Assembly: GCA_034433305.1 (NCBI GenBank)
Contig: DAOUAM010000054.1
Coordinates: 4,180 to 68,179 of the forward strand
From: DAOUAM01 sp034433305
GTDB taxonomy: Bacteria; Chloroflexota; Dehalococcoidia; Lucifugimonadales; DAOUAM01
Direction of reading: 5' to 3'
DNA: 64,000 nt
The notes beneath the pieces are model-generated. The model was not told the DNA's origin and did not search any database. It saw only the letters and a program-made list of their open reading frames with translations. How positions within the stretch are numbered: position 1 is the first letter of the stretch; every line of letters begins with the position of its first letter. Below, one piece after another: positions 8,697-16,401 of the stretch. The position numbers were made by a program, and so were the translations under genes.

Positions 8697-8725
8697 TTGC
8701 TTAGAAAAGTGAAGCGCCGTATAAT
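8697..8725 (+). promoter_or_regulatory. Sigma70-type promoter for the DUF5679 gene
   Basis: TTGCTT at 8697-8702, a 17-bp spacer, then a perfect TATAAT at 8720-8725. Transcription from about 8732 would leave an unusually long leader of about 170 bases before the 46-codon gene. This box is the only clear feature I see in the gene-free stretch 8564-8903; no ORF with a ribosome binding site lies there. Confidence 0.5.
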
Positions 8726-8903
8726 TAGCGTTGCTCGCGGTGCCGCTGTCCCTTTTTCGCACCGGAGGCAGTCCATCCCCGGAACTATCGGACGCTTCCG
8801 GCCGGCAGTCGCGGAGGGTGCCGCTCCTCCAGCTCGATCCAGCTCCCTTGATGAACGGGTCTTCGGTCTCATAACTCTTGACTTTGCCCCTGGAGGTTGT
8901 TTT

Positions 8904-9044
8904 ATGCAGGCTTATTGTCTCAAGTGTCGTGACCATCGCGAAATCCAGAACGCCCAGCCCATCACGCTGAAGAACGGCAGGCCGGCCACCCGTGGCACCT
9001 GCTCCAAGTGCGGCTCCCCGGTGTTCCGAATCGGCAAGGCCTGA
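8904..9044 (+). CDS. DUF5679 small zinc-ribbon protein
   Basis: A 46-residue protein beginning MQAYCLKCRDHREI and ending CSKCGSPVFRIGKA. The two CxxC pairs would bind one zinc. 'TLKNGRPATRG' between them is the conserved core of DUF5679, a short family common in Chloroflexota and archaea, with no assigned function. It may contact nucleic acid or the ribosome, by analogy with other tiny zinc ribbons (inference). A good GGAGG site lies upstream of the ATG. It is a single-gene unit, with a promoter about 180 bp upstream and a strong hairpin downstream. Confidence 0.85.
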   Translation: MQAYCLKCRDHREIQNAQPITLKNGRPATRGTCSKCGSPVFRIGKA

Positions 9045-9200
9045 TGCCTGGCCGGTTAGCACCTCGCCCGCCACGCGGCAGCGGGCACCATGGCTTGCAG
9101 GGCCAGCGGCAGTGCGTGCATCCCTTCTCCCGCTTGAAGCCCCGGCATTGCCAGAGTCAAGCACCCTCAGGGCCTTGCCTACCCACGCCGCGTACTTCCA

Positions 9201-9287
9201 GGGGCAGGGCCGGCTTATAAGTCTGTCAGCGCGACAGTCCGGGGTGTAGCGTCCAACGCTCCGGACTGTCGCAGGACAGCCTGCCCC
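9201..9287. terminator. Nested inverted repeat between convergent genes, probable bidirectional terminator
   Basis: Four pairs of arms nest around one centre. GGGGCAGG at 9201-9208 pairs with CCTGCCCC at 9280-9287. CTGTC at 9223-9227 pairs with GACAG at 9275-9279. GCGACAGTCCGG at 9231-9242 pairs with CCGGACTGTCGC at 9261-9272. AGCGT at 9248-9252 pairs with ACGCT at 9256-9260. It lies between the ends of the DUF5679 gene (+) and the cupin gene (-), the place for a shared terminator. No long T-run follows on either strand, so termination strength is uncertain. Confidence 0.55.
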
Positions 9288-9294
9288 AAGCGTC

Positions 9295-9831
9295 TCAGGC
9301 TGGCGTGCATGTGCCCCTGGCCAGGTCGAAGTAGTGTTCGCGCCTGCCATCGCCGCCCATGAGAATGACCACGCAGGAAGGCTCTCCCCCTTCGGCCCAT
9401 TGCCGATGAATGTTCCTGGGCGAGTCATACCAGTACCCCAGGTCACCCTTCTCGATGTGATGGTCTGAGAAGACCGTTAGCCTGGCACGCTGCGGGTCGC
9501 TGCCGTCGTCCTCCCGCGTCCAGACAGTGAACCTCTCCCGGCCTGAGATGCCACACTCCACACCCCAGCGGTGATGACTGTGGACCGGCGTCGGCTGGCC
9601 GGATGCAAACCGGGCCACTATCAGGCGAAAGCGGCCCGCCGGGTCAACGTGCAGGACGCGCCCCGGCAAGCCCTGGCTCCCGGACGACGGCTCTCCCTGA
9701 AGCGTCAGGTCGCCACCCTCAGCGACAAGTCGTTGTAGAAAAGGCCCCATGGCCCAGACACCCTCTGGCGTCCCACCTTTCTCCTTCAGGACCCTGTCCA
9801 CCTCGGCGACAAACTCTGCGACCCTGTACAT
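9295..9831 (-). CDS. Cupin-fold protein, cysteine-dioxygenase-like
   Basis: A 178-residue protein with the cysteine dioxygenase/cupin pattern. 'TPVHSHHRWGVECGISGRER' carries the HxH metal pair and the downstream Gly/Glu-rich turn. 'NIHRQW' supplies a probable third His. The family is the metal-dependent double-stranded beta-helix group that includes thiol dioxygenases. The substrate is unknown; the Arg and Tyr that fix cysteine in true cysteine dioxygenase cannot be assigned by eye. The ATG at 9831 was preferred over a much longer open frame upstream because the homologous part starts with MYRVAEFVAEV. Confidence 0.7.
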   Translation of the reverse strand: MYRVAEFVAEVDRVLKEKGGTPEGVWAMGPFLQRLVAEGGDLTLQGEPSSGSQGLPGRVLHVDPAGRFRLIVARFASGQPTPVHSHHRWGVECGISGRERFTVWTREDDGSDPQRARLTVFSDHHIEKGDLGYWYDSPRNIHRQWAEGGEPSCVVILMGGDGRREHYFDLARGTCTPA

Positions 9832-9995
9832 GGGAGTCCTCCTTGCCCTGGTACATACCTTCCTGGCCTCTGTGGATAAACTACATGCACGCACCCGGAA
9901 GGTCAACACGGGCACGCCAGAGTCCTGGCCAGGCGGCCAGAGCGTCGTGGCCACGGAGTGGCTTACGTCCACTGATAGGGCCGGCCCATCCAGCT

Positions 9996-10520
9996 TCAGG
10001 CAGGCGCTGGGCCGTCCGATGCCCTGGGAAGCCAGTGAAGAAGGCACCAGGCGCCGCCGGCCAGGGCAGGCACCAGGCCCCAGAACACGGCGAAGAGACC
10101 CAGCATCAGGCGGGATGCGTCCGGCCCAACAGTGCCGCTGACAGACCAGGCCATGATGCGGGCCAGCAGCGCCACGCCCAGGAGGTGCGCCAGGAATGCC
10201 CCCGCGCCCAGGCCGGCCAGCCACGCCAGCCGTTGCAGCGGCCCCAGGCCCACCCAGGCCAGCACCAGCACGGCCAGCAGCACAAGCCCGTAGTGCAGGG
10301 CCAGGCCATCGAAGGAGATGGGCACACTGCCAGGCGGCGACGCAATGAGGAACTTGGGGCCGACGGCCCTGAGAGAAACCTCCGCTGGCAGCAGCGGCCG
10401 GGCCAGCGTCACCAGCGCCCTGTTGTAAGGCCCCGCCACGCTGGGCCAGAGCACGGCCAGCAGCAGGAGCGCCACCAGGGCGCGAAGGCCGAAGTAGAGC
10501 AGCCTAGCGGTGCCAGGCAA
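9996..10520 (-). CDS. Exosortase-associated membrane protein (XrtH-partner-like)
   Basis: A roughly 174-residue hydrophobic protein encoded directly after the exosortase gene. Membrane segments are evident at 'LLYFGLRALVALLLLAVLWP', 'YGLVLLAVLVLAWVGLGPL', 'LGAGAFLAHLLGVALLA' and 'LMLGLFAVFWGLVPALAGG'. The start is uncertain. A TTG at 10520 lies inside the end of the exosortase gene with GGAG 10 bases upstream; another TTG is at 10565. Several exosortase subtypes, XrtH among them, are paired with a small dedicated membrane protein. Position and topology fit that role, but no sequence signature confirms it. Confidence 0.6.
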   Translation of the reverse strand: MPGTARLLYFGLRALVALLLLAVLWPSVAGPYNRALVTLARPLLPAEVSLRAVGPKFLIASPPGSVPISFDGLALHYGLVLLAVLVLAWVGLGPLQRLAWLAGLGAGAFLAHLLGVALLARIMAWSVSGTVGPDASRLMLGLFAVFWGLVPALAGGAWCLLHWLPRASDGPAPA

Positions 10521-10998
10521 TTCCGACGCGCTCCGTCCACCACAGCCACAGGCCAATGGCCACAACGACGATGGCCGTCTGCCACACCAGCAGATGGGCC
10601 ACCGAAAGGTACCTGGGGAAGGTGGAGCCTATCCAGAACAGGGTGGCAATGCGGACCAGGTTGACGAGGGTAAGCACAACGACGCCCAGCAGTACGCCGC
10701 CGGCCCTGGCCTTCAGCGACGCGGGACAGGCCAGCACCGCGCCGGCGAACAGCACCATGGGGCCGATGGCCGTACACTCGGCCACGATGCTGACCGCGAA
10801 GCCCGGCGAGTACACCACCACCCCATCGGCGCTGGTGGACGCGCCCAGCAGGTCCAGGAGGCGGCTCGCCCACGCGGCGTTCCAGCGCTGCAGGGCCAGC
10901 AGCCAGGACTGGCCCACCGCACCATAGTACAGCCCCACGGCCAGCGCGAGGCTGCCCGCCAGCGCCAGCGTCATCCTGGCCACGATGGTCCTGCTCAT
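10504..10998 (-). CDS. Exosortase/archaeosortase family protein (XrtH-like)
   Basis: A 164-residue multi-pass membrane cysteine protease-transpeptidase. The family's catalytic triad is visible: Cys75 in 'IVAECTAIGPM', Arg116 in 'LVNLVRIATLFWIG' and His135 in 'LSVAHLLVWQ'. The short length and the context next to one small membrane protein suggest the XrtH subtype, which anchors proteins carrying a C-terminal sorting tail. No protein in this window shows an obvious matching tail, so the targets must be elsewhere. The start at the ATG 'MSRTIVARM' has no strong ribosome binding site and could shift. Confidence 0.8.
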   Translation of the reverse strand: MSRTIVARMTLALAGSLALAVGLYYGAVGQSWLLALQRWNAAWASRLLDLLGASTSADGVVVYSPGFAVSIVAECTAIGPMVLFAGAVLACPASLKARAGGVLLGVVVLTLVNLVRIATLFWIGSTFPRYLSVAHLLVWQTAIVVVAIGLWLWWTERVGIAWHR

Positions 10999-11164
10999 GG
11001 GAGTTGGCCCTGATTGACACTCTTCACGAAGGTCATTACAATCTGGCTTCCGGGCACCGCCGACGCCGTCCAAGCTGAGTGTCCTCACGAGGCTCATGCG
11101 CGCCCCTCTCCTCGTACGGGACTTGCCCGGGGCGCGTACCCACACTACCGCCTCTCGGACATCT

Positions 11165-11209
11165 GCCCCTGTGCAGGGGCTTTCACAAGGTAAGCTAAAC
11201 AGCTAAACT
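11165..11209 (+). promoter_or_regulatory. Hairpin and weak promoter-like boxes upstream of alaS
   Basis: GCCCCTG at 11165-11171 and CAGGGGC at 11174-11180 form a perfect 16-bp palindrome. Next come TTCACA (11182-11187), 16 bp, then TAAACT (11204-11209), a possible weak sigma70 promoter for alaS. The hairpin could terminate read-through or regulate the tRNA-synthetase leader. No T-box core motif was recognised. Confidence 0.3.
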
Positions 11210-11252
11210 CAGAGTGACACCAGTGTAATCCCACGCACGCAAGAGACCTGCC

Positions 11253-13904
11253 ATGAAAAGCTATGAGATCAGAGAGTCCTTCCTGCGCTTCTTCGAAAGC
11301 AAGGGCCACCTGAGGGTGCCCAGCTCCTCGCTGATTCCCGTGGGCGACCCCACGCTGCTCCTGACCAACGCGGGCATGGTGCAGTTCAAGCCCTACTTCG
11401 CTGGAGAGGCGAAGCCTCCCAGGCGTCGCCTCACCTCGGTCCAGAAGTCCTTCAGGACGGTGGACATTGACGAGGTGGGAGACTCCACTCACCTGACACT
11501 CTTCGAGATGCTGGGCAACTTCAGCATTGGCGACTACTTCAAGAAGGACGCCATAGCCTTCGCCCTGGAGTACGTGACCCGCGTGCTGGGGCTGCCCAGA
11601 GAGCGCTTCTCCATGACCGTCCACCACAGCGACGACGAAGCGTTCAACCTCTGGCGCCAGCAGGGCATTCCGGCGGAGCGCATCTACCGGTTCGGGGACA
11701 AGGACAACTGGTGGGGGCCTGCCGGCCTGGAAGGCCCCACCGGCCCGTGCAGCGAGCTACACTACGACTTCGGTGCTGGCAGGGGATGCCGCCAGCCCAA
11801 CTGCGGCCCCAACTGCGCTAATCCCATGGACGAGGAGGGCCACCGCTGCAACAGGTTCGTGGAGCTGTGGAACCTGGTGTTCATGCAGTTCTACCACCAC
11901 CTGGACGGCCACCGCACACCACTGCCGGCGCCCAGCGTGGACACAGGCATGGGCCTGGAGCGCGCCTCCGTGGTCATGCAGGACGTGGACACCATTTACA
12001 AGACGGACCTCTTCACTCCGCTCATCGGCAAGGTGGAGCAGCTCACGGGCCGGCGCTACGGCGACAACCTGGAGTCCGACTATGCCATGCACGTGGTGTC
12101 GGAGCATGGGCGCAGCGCTTCTTTCCTGATAGCTGATGGCGTCGTGCCGGGCAACGAGGGGCGCGGCTACGTCCTGCGCCGGGTAGTCCGCCGGGCCATC
12201 CGCTTCGGCAGGCGCCTGGGGCTGGAAAGGGCCTTCCTGGGCGACATCGCCAGCGTCGTCATTGACAACATGGGCGAGTACTACCCGGAGCTACGCAACC
12301 ACCGGGACTTCATCCTCACCGTGCTGAAGCTGGAGGAGGACAGGTTCCAGCAGGCCTTCCAGCACGGCTACTCCATCCTCCTGGACGAGCTGGAGGGCAA
12401 GGCGACGCTGCCCGGCGAGGTGGTGTTCCGCCTGTGGGACACCTACGGCTTCCCGGTGGAGATGACCCAGGAGATAGCCCGCGAGAAGGGCGTGGAAGTG
12501 GACGTGGCCGGCTTCCAGCGGGAGATGGAGGCGCAGCGGGAGCGCGCCAGGGCCACGGCCCAGTTTGGCGGCGACAGGGCCAGGGTGCGCGTGTACGAGG
12601 GCCTTGGCATCGGCGCCACCAGGTTCCTGGGCTACGAGCGCCTCAGCGGCTCCTCGGTGGTCGTTGGCCTCATTTCCGGCAACCAGGCCGTCAGCCAGGT
12701 CTCCCAGGGGCAGGAGGTGGAGGTCGTGCTGGTGGAGACGCCCTTCTACCCCGAGGGCGGCGGCCAGGTGGGCGACGCCGGCGAGATCGCAGGCCCACGT
12801 GGCAAGGTAGCCGTCCGCGATACGCAGATGGTGCTGCCCGACCTCATCGTCCACTTCGGCACGGTAGCCCAGGGCACTCTTTCCCTGGGCGACACGGTGG
12901 ACGCCTACGTGGACCCGGTGCGGCGAGAGGACACGGCCCGCAACCATACGGCGACGCACCTCATCCACGCCGCGCTGCGGCAGGTGCTGGGGCCTCACGT
13001 GCGCCAGGCAGGCTCGCTAGTGGCCCCGGACAGGCTGCGCTTCGACTTCACCCACGTCAAGCCCATGACGGAGCAGGAAATCTGGGACGTAGAGTGGCTG
13101 GTCAACGAGAAGATACGGCAGAACGCCAGGGTCACCAAGAGCGAGGATACCTACAGCGAGGCCATTCGACGGGGCGCGCTGGCCTTCTTCGGCGACAAGT
13201 ACGGCGACAAGGTGCGGCTGGTGGAGATAGCCAACGGCGCCACCTTCAGCTTCGAGGTGTGCGGCGGCACCCACGTGGACCGCACCGGCGAGCTTGGCGC
13301 GGTGTACATCCTGGGCGAGTCCAGCATAGGCGCCGGCGTGCGCAGGCTGGAGGCCGTCAGTGGCAGGGCCGCTGAAAGGCTCGTCTGGGAGCGGCTCCGC
13401 CGGGAGGAGAGGCTGGCCCGCAGGCTACAGGCCACACCCTCGGAGCTGGAGAGCAAGCTGGATGCCCTGCTCACAGAGCTTGAGACCTTGCGGCACGAAA
13501 AGGAGGGGCTGGAGCGCAAGGCCTCGCTCCAGGCCGCCGAGGGCCTGCTGGCATCGCGGCGCGAGGTCAACGGCGTGAACGTCCTGGCGGCCCGCGCCTC
13601 CGCGCCCAGCGCCGACGCCCTGCGGGAGATAAGCGACTGGCTCAGGGACAAGCTGGGCAGCGGTGTGGTCGTCCTCGGCCTGGAACTGGATGGCAGGGCC
13701 ACCATCAATGTCAGCGTGACACCAGACCTGGTGGCCCGAGGGATTGACGCCCGCGAGATAGCCCGCGAGCTGGGCAAGGTCATCCAGGGCGGCGGTGGCG
13801 GAAGGCCAGAGATGGCCCAGGCCGGCGGGCGCCGCCCGGACCGACTGCAGGAGGCCCTGGACATGGCGCCCGGGCTTGTCAAGGAGAAGGGCCTGGCACC
13901 TTGA
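11253..13904 (+). CDS. alaS: Alanine--tRNA ligase
   Basis: An 883-residue alanyl-tRNA synthetase of normal length. The order is: class II catalytic core from 'FFESKGHLRVPSSSLIPVGD' and 'LLTNAGMVQFKPYF'; 'TGPCSELHYDFG' (ATP/tRNA-binding motif); tRNA recognition region; editing domain with zinc ligands 'HTATHLIHAAL' and 'CGGTHVDRTGE'; coiled-coil linker; C-Ala domain with a 'GGGGGRPEMAQAGG' segment. It charges tRNA-Ala and clears mischarged Ser/Gly-tRNA-Ala. The ruvX start codon overlaps its stop codon, so the two are translationally coupled. Confidence 0.98.
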   Translation: MKSYEIRESFLRFFESKGHLRVPSSSLIPVGDPTLLLTNAGMVQFKPYFAGEAKPPRRRLTSVQKSFRTVDIDEVGDSTHLTLFEMLGNFSIGDYFKKDAIAFALEYVTRVLGLPRERFSMTVHHSDDEAFNLWRQQGIPAERIYRFGDKDNWWGPAGLEGPTGPCSELHYDFGAGRGCRQPNCGPNCANPMDEEGHRCNRFVELWNLVFMQFYHHLDGHRTPLPAPSVDTGMGLERASVVMQDVDTIYKTDLFTPLIGKVEQLTGRRYGDNLESDYAMHVVSEHGRSASFLIADGVVPGNEGRGYVLRRVVRRAIRFGRRLGLERAFLGDIASVVIDNMGEYYPELRNHRDFILTVLKLEEDRFQQAFQHGYSILLDELEGKATLPGEVVFRLWDTYGFPVEMTQEIAREKGVEVDVAGFQREMEAQRERARATAQFGGDRARVRVYEGLGIGATRFLGYERLSGSSVVVGLISGNQAVSQVSQGQEVEVVLVETPFYPEGGGQVGDAGEIAGPRGKVAVRDTQMVLPDLIVHFGTVAQGTLSLGDTVDAYVDPVRREDTARNHTATHLIHAALRQVLGPHVRQAGSLVAPDRLRFDFTHVKPMTEQEIWDVEWLVNEKIRQNARVTKSEDTYSEAIRRGALAFFGDKYGDKVRLVEIANGATFSFEVCGGTHVDRTGELGAVYILGESSIGAGVRRLEAVSGRAAERLVWERLRREERLARRLQATPSELESKLDALLTELETLRHEKEGLERKASLQAAEGLLASRREVNGVNVLAARASAPSADALREISDWLRDKLGSGVVVLGLELDGRATINVSVTPDLVARGIDAREIARELGKVIQGGGGGRPEMAQAGGRRPDRLQEALDMAPGLVKEKGLAP

Positions 13905-14326
13905 GAGTCCTGGCGCTGGACGTGGGCGAGCGGCGTATCGGGGTCGCCCTCAGCGACCCGCTGGGCCTCCTTGCCAGGCCGCTCACCACCATAACCCGCA
14001 CCAACGAGCAGGACGACATCGAGGCCGTGTTGCGCCTGGCCCAGGAGCACGGCGCAGAGGAAATCCTGGTGGGCCTGCCCATCTCGCTGTCTGGCCGGCG
14101 AGGCCCCCAGGCCAGGCTGACCGCCCAGTTCATCAGGGCCCTCTCAGCCAGGACTGACTTGCCGGTGAAGTCCAGGGACGAGCGGCTTTCCTCGGTGGAA
14201 GCCGAGCGCCTGCTGAGGGAGTCGGGCATCGAGCCTTCCAGGCAGAAGGCGCTGCTGGACGCCGCAGCCGCTGCCGTCGTCCTCCAGTCCTACCTGGACT
14301 CCCGGCGGCGCGAAGAGGCGCGCTAG
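13901..14326 (+). CDS. ruvX: Putative pre-16S rRNA nuclease / Holliday junction resolvase-like protein RuvX (YqgF)
   Basis: A 141-residue RNase H-fold protein of the YqgF/RuvX family. The first acidic residue is in 'LALDVGERRIGVALSD', the second in 'VKSRDERLSSVEAERLL', and the C-terminal one in 'LLDAAAAAVVLQSYLD'. The start is a TTG that overlaps the alaS TGA (TTGA arrangement); no better start exists. The family is implicated in 16S rRNA 5'-end maturation and earlier in recombination. The alaS-ruvX pairing is common in bacteria. Confidence 0.93.
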   Translation: MRVLALDVGERRIGVALSDPLGLLARPLTTITRTNEQDDIEAVLRLAQEHGAEEILVGLPISLSGRRGPQARLTAQFIRALSARTDLPVKSRDERLSSVEAERLLRESGIEPSRQKALLDAAAAAVVLQSYLDSRRREEAR

Positions 14327-14451
14327 CTAGCAGGCACATTGCATGCAACGCCACTGCCAATTGCCCTTGCCTGGCAGGACCTGCAGCGCTTTTGAGACGC
14401 GCCCACAAGAGGGTATGCAGGGGCGGATTTATAAGGACTAACAACCTGGGA

Positions 14452-14634
14452 GGGTAATTCAGGGCGGCACCATGCCCCCATTCCCTCGACAGGCTCGGGC
14501 CTGTCCTGAGCGTGCCGAAGGAGAGGGGGCTGGCGACTGGCCCCCTTCCTGACCTTCCCCCACAGGGGGCAGGGACTGTTCTCGCCCCCTCTGGGGGAGA
14601 GTCAGAGAGGGGCTGGTCATGCCGTTACCCTGCC
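14452..14634 (-). repeat. Dispersed GC-rich repeat, copy in minus orientation
   Basis: Read on the minus strand, this closely matches 38997-39153: both begin GGGTAA, continue CCAGCCCC(C)TCTCTGnCTCTCC, carry a CCCCCnnnGGGGG palindrome pair, then CTTCGGCACGCTCAGGACAG and finish TGGTGCCGCCCTGAA. The core also occurs in the element at 6303-6527. It lies in the 565-bp gene-free gap between ruvX and the hemerythrin gene. The rest of that gap holds no supported ORF. No terminal inverted repeats or target duplication were found for this copy. Confidence 0.7.
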
Positions 14635-14891
14635 TGCACTCGGCCTGAAAACGCTCAAAGCCAGAGCTGAAGGTGCAGGCACAGGACCTTCGCCTGCAAG
14701 ATGGCCTGCCGGTCCTCCGTTAATAGTTTCGCAAGGGCCGTTCTCCCTTATCGGACGATGTACAGACCTGGGGGGCACGCTTAGACTGGGAGCGGCCTTC
14801 GCTCCAGACATCCTGGCCGTTGAGCGGCCGGGTACCTGTCGGCGCAGCAGGGCATTGGAAGAGTGGATGCAGGGATGAGTGGGAGGACATC

Positions 14892-15341
14892 ATGTCAATG
14901 CACGGCAACCAGGCGGAAATCCTGGACCTGATAAAGCAGGACCACGACCAGGTCAAGGAGTTGTTCCAGCGTTTCGAGGAGACCTACGAGTCCGACAGGC
15001 AACAGGCCAGCGAGATAGCCCAGCAGATCATCTCCGACCTGACCACCCACAGCGAACTGGAAGAGGAACTGGTGTACCCGAGCCTCAAGCAGCAGGACGA
15101 GCGACTCTTCTACGAGGCCCGCGAGGAACACCACGTGGCCGAAGTGCTCCTGGAAGAGCTTGAGGAAATGAGCATCGAAGACCCCTCTTTCACAGCCAAG
15201 ATGATGGTGCTGCGAGAGAACGTCACCACTCACATCGAGGAAGAGGAGTCCCAGGTCTTCCAGAAGCTGAGCGAGCTACCAGAGGATACCTTGAGAGACA
15301 TGTCGCAGGCGTGGCGCTCGCGGAAGGCCGCGGTCACGTAG
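14892..15341 (+). CDS. Hemerythrin domain-containing protein
   Basis: A 149-residue four-helix HHE protein. Iron-ligand candidates are His in 'IKQDHDQVKELFQRFEE', His and Glu in 'LTTHSELEEELVYPSL', His-His in 'AREEHHVAEVLLEEL' and His-Glu in 'VTTHIEEEESQVFQKL'. Single-domain proteins of this kind sense or buffer oxygen, iron or nitric oxide. The ATG at 14892 follows GGGAGG. It is a stand-alone unit, preceded by a long repeat-containing gap and followed by a strong hairpin. Confidence 0.92.
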   Translation: MSMHGNQAEILDLIKQDHDQVKELFQRFEETYESDRQQASEIAQQIISDLTTHSELEEELVYPSLKQQDERLFYEAREEHHVAEVLLEELEEMSIEDPSFTAKMMVLRENVTTHIEEEESQVFQKLSELPEDTLRDMSQAWRSRKAAVT

Positions 15342-15397
15342 CGTACCGCCAGCTAAGGCCCCGGCTACTCCTCAAGGCGGCACAGTGCTTCTCAGCC

Positions 15398-15440
15398 AGC
15401 GGGCAGGACGCGCCTGCGTCCTGCCCGCTGCGTTTCTGTT
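15398..15440 (+). terminator. Intrinsic terminator after the hemerythrin gene
   Basis: A perfect 14-bp stem, AGCGGGCAGGACGC at 15398-15411 and its complement at 15416-15429, with a 4-base loop. It is followed by a T-rich stretch (GCGTTTCTGTTG). It is well placed 57 bases after the hemerythrin stop. Confidence 0.65.
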
Positions 15441-15494
15441 GTGGCAGCCCTGAAGGCTTGCTATACTATCGGCAGGCTCAGCAAAGGGCAGGCT

Positions 15495-16358
15495 ATGACG
15501 CTACTTGCAGGCATCCTGGGCTACCCACTGGCCCACTCTATCTCGCCGGTCTTTCAGCAAGCCGCTTTCGACTACTGCTCCCTGCCAGTCCGCTACTGCG
15601 CCTGGCCTGTGCCGCCGGAGGGCCTGGCCGGGGAAGTACAGAAGCTGCGGGGTGAACAGTACCTGGGCGCCAATGTGACGGTCCCCCACAAAGAAGCGGT
15701 GCGCGCGTGGCTCGATGCCATGGACCCCTGGGCACAGATCATAGGTGCCGTCAATACCATCGTGCGAGAGGACGGCAAGCTGGTGGGCTACAATACCGAT
15801 GCCTATGGGTTCATCCGGGCGCTGAAGGAGCGGGCCGAGTTCAGTCCCGGGGGCCAGCGTGTCCTGCTACTGGGCGCCGGCGGGGCCGCGCGCGCTGCGG
15901 CCTTCGGACTGGCGGAGGAAGGCATCGCATCCCTGGCCATCGCCAACCGGACGCTGGCCAGGGCGCAGGCGCTGGCGGCTGAGGTCAGCGCCCGCCTTGC
16001 CAGCGTGACGGCTATCACGCTGGACGGCCCTGCGCTGCAAGAAGCGGCGTCCAGGGCTGGCCTTATTGTCAACTCCACCACCATGGGTATGGCCCATGGG
16101 AGCGCCGAGGGGCAAAGTCCCCTGCGGGCTGCTGAGATTCCGCCTGGTGCCCTGGTCTATGACATGGTGTACAATCCTGTGGAGACGCCCCTGCTGAGGC
16201 AGGCGCGGCAGGCGAAGGCCCGGACTCTCGGCGGCCTTCCCATGCTCATCTACCAGGGCGCGGCGGCCTTCGAGCGCTGGACAGGCCGAAAGGCGCCCGT
16301 GGAAGTGATGTTCCGTGCTGGCGAGGCGGCGCTGGCGAAGCTGGCCGCCTCCGGCTGA
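15495..16358 (+). CDS. aroE: Shikimate dehydrogenase
   Basis: A 287-residue NADPH-dependent enzyme reducing 3-dehydroshikimate to shikimate. The substrate-binding N-domain has 'GYPLAHSISPVFQ' and 'NVTVPHKEAV' with the catalytic Lys, and the catalytic Asp is in 'YNTDAYGF'. The nucleotide site is 'LLGAGGAARAAAFGL'. 'GGLPMLIYQGAAAFERWTG' marks the C-terminal helix of the family. The ATG at 15495 starts exactly at the conserved MTLLAGILGYP. The aroKB fusion follows after 43 bp, giving three consecutive shikimate-pathway activities. Confidence 0.96.
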   Translation: MTLLAGILGYPLAHSISPVFQQAAFDYCSLPVRYCAWPVPPEGLAGEVQKLRGEQYLGANVTVPHKEAVRAWLDAMDPWAQIIGAVNTIVREDGKLVGYNTDAYGFIRALKERAEFSPGGQRVLLLGAGGAARAAAFGLAEEGIASLAIANRTLARAQALAAEVSARLASVTAITLDGPALQEAASRAGLIVNSTTMGMAHGSAEGQSPLRAAEIPPGALVYDMVYNPVETPLLRQARQAKARTLGGLPMLIYQGAAAFERWTGRKAPVEVMFRAGEAALAKLAASG

Positions 16359-16401
16359 CGGCGCGCTGGCACCTCCATACCTGGACTTGAGGCAGCAGAG
16401 T

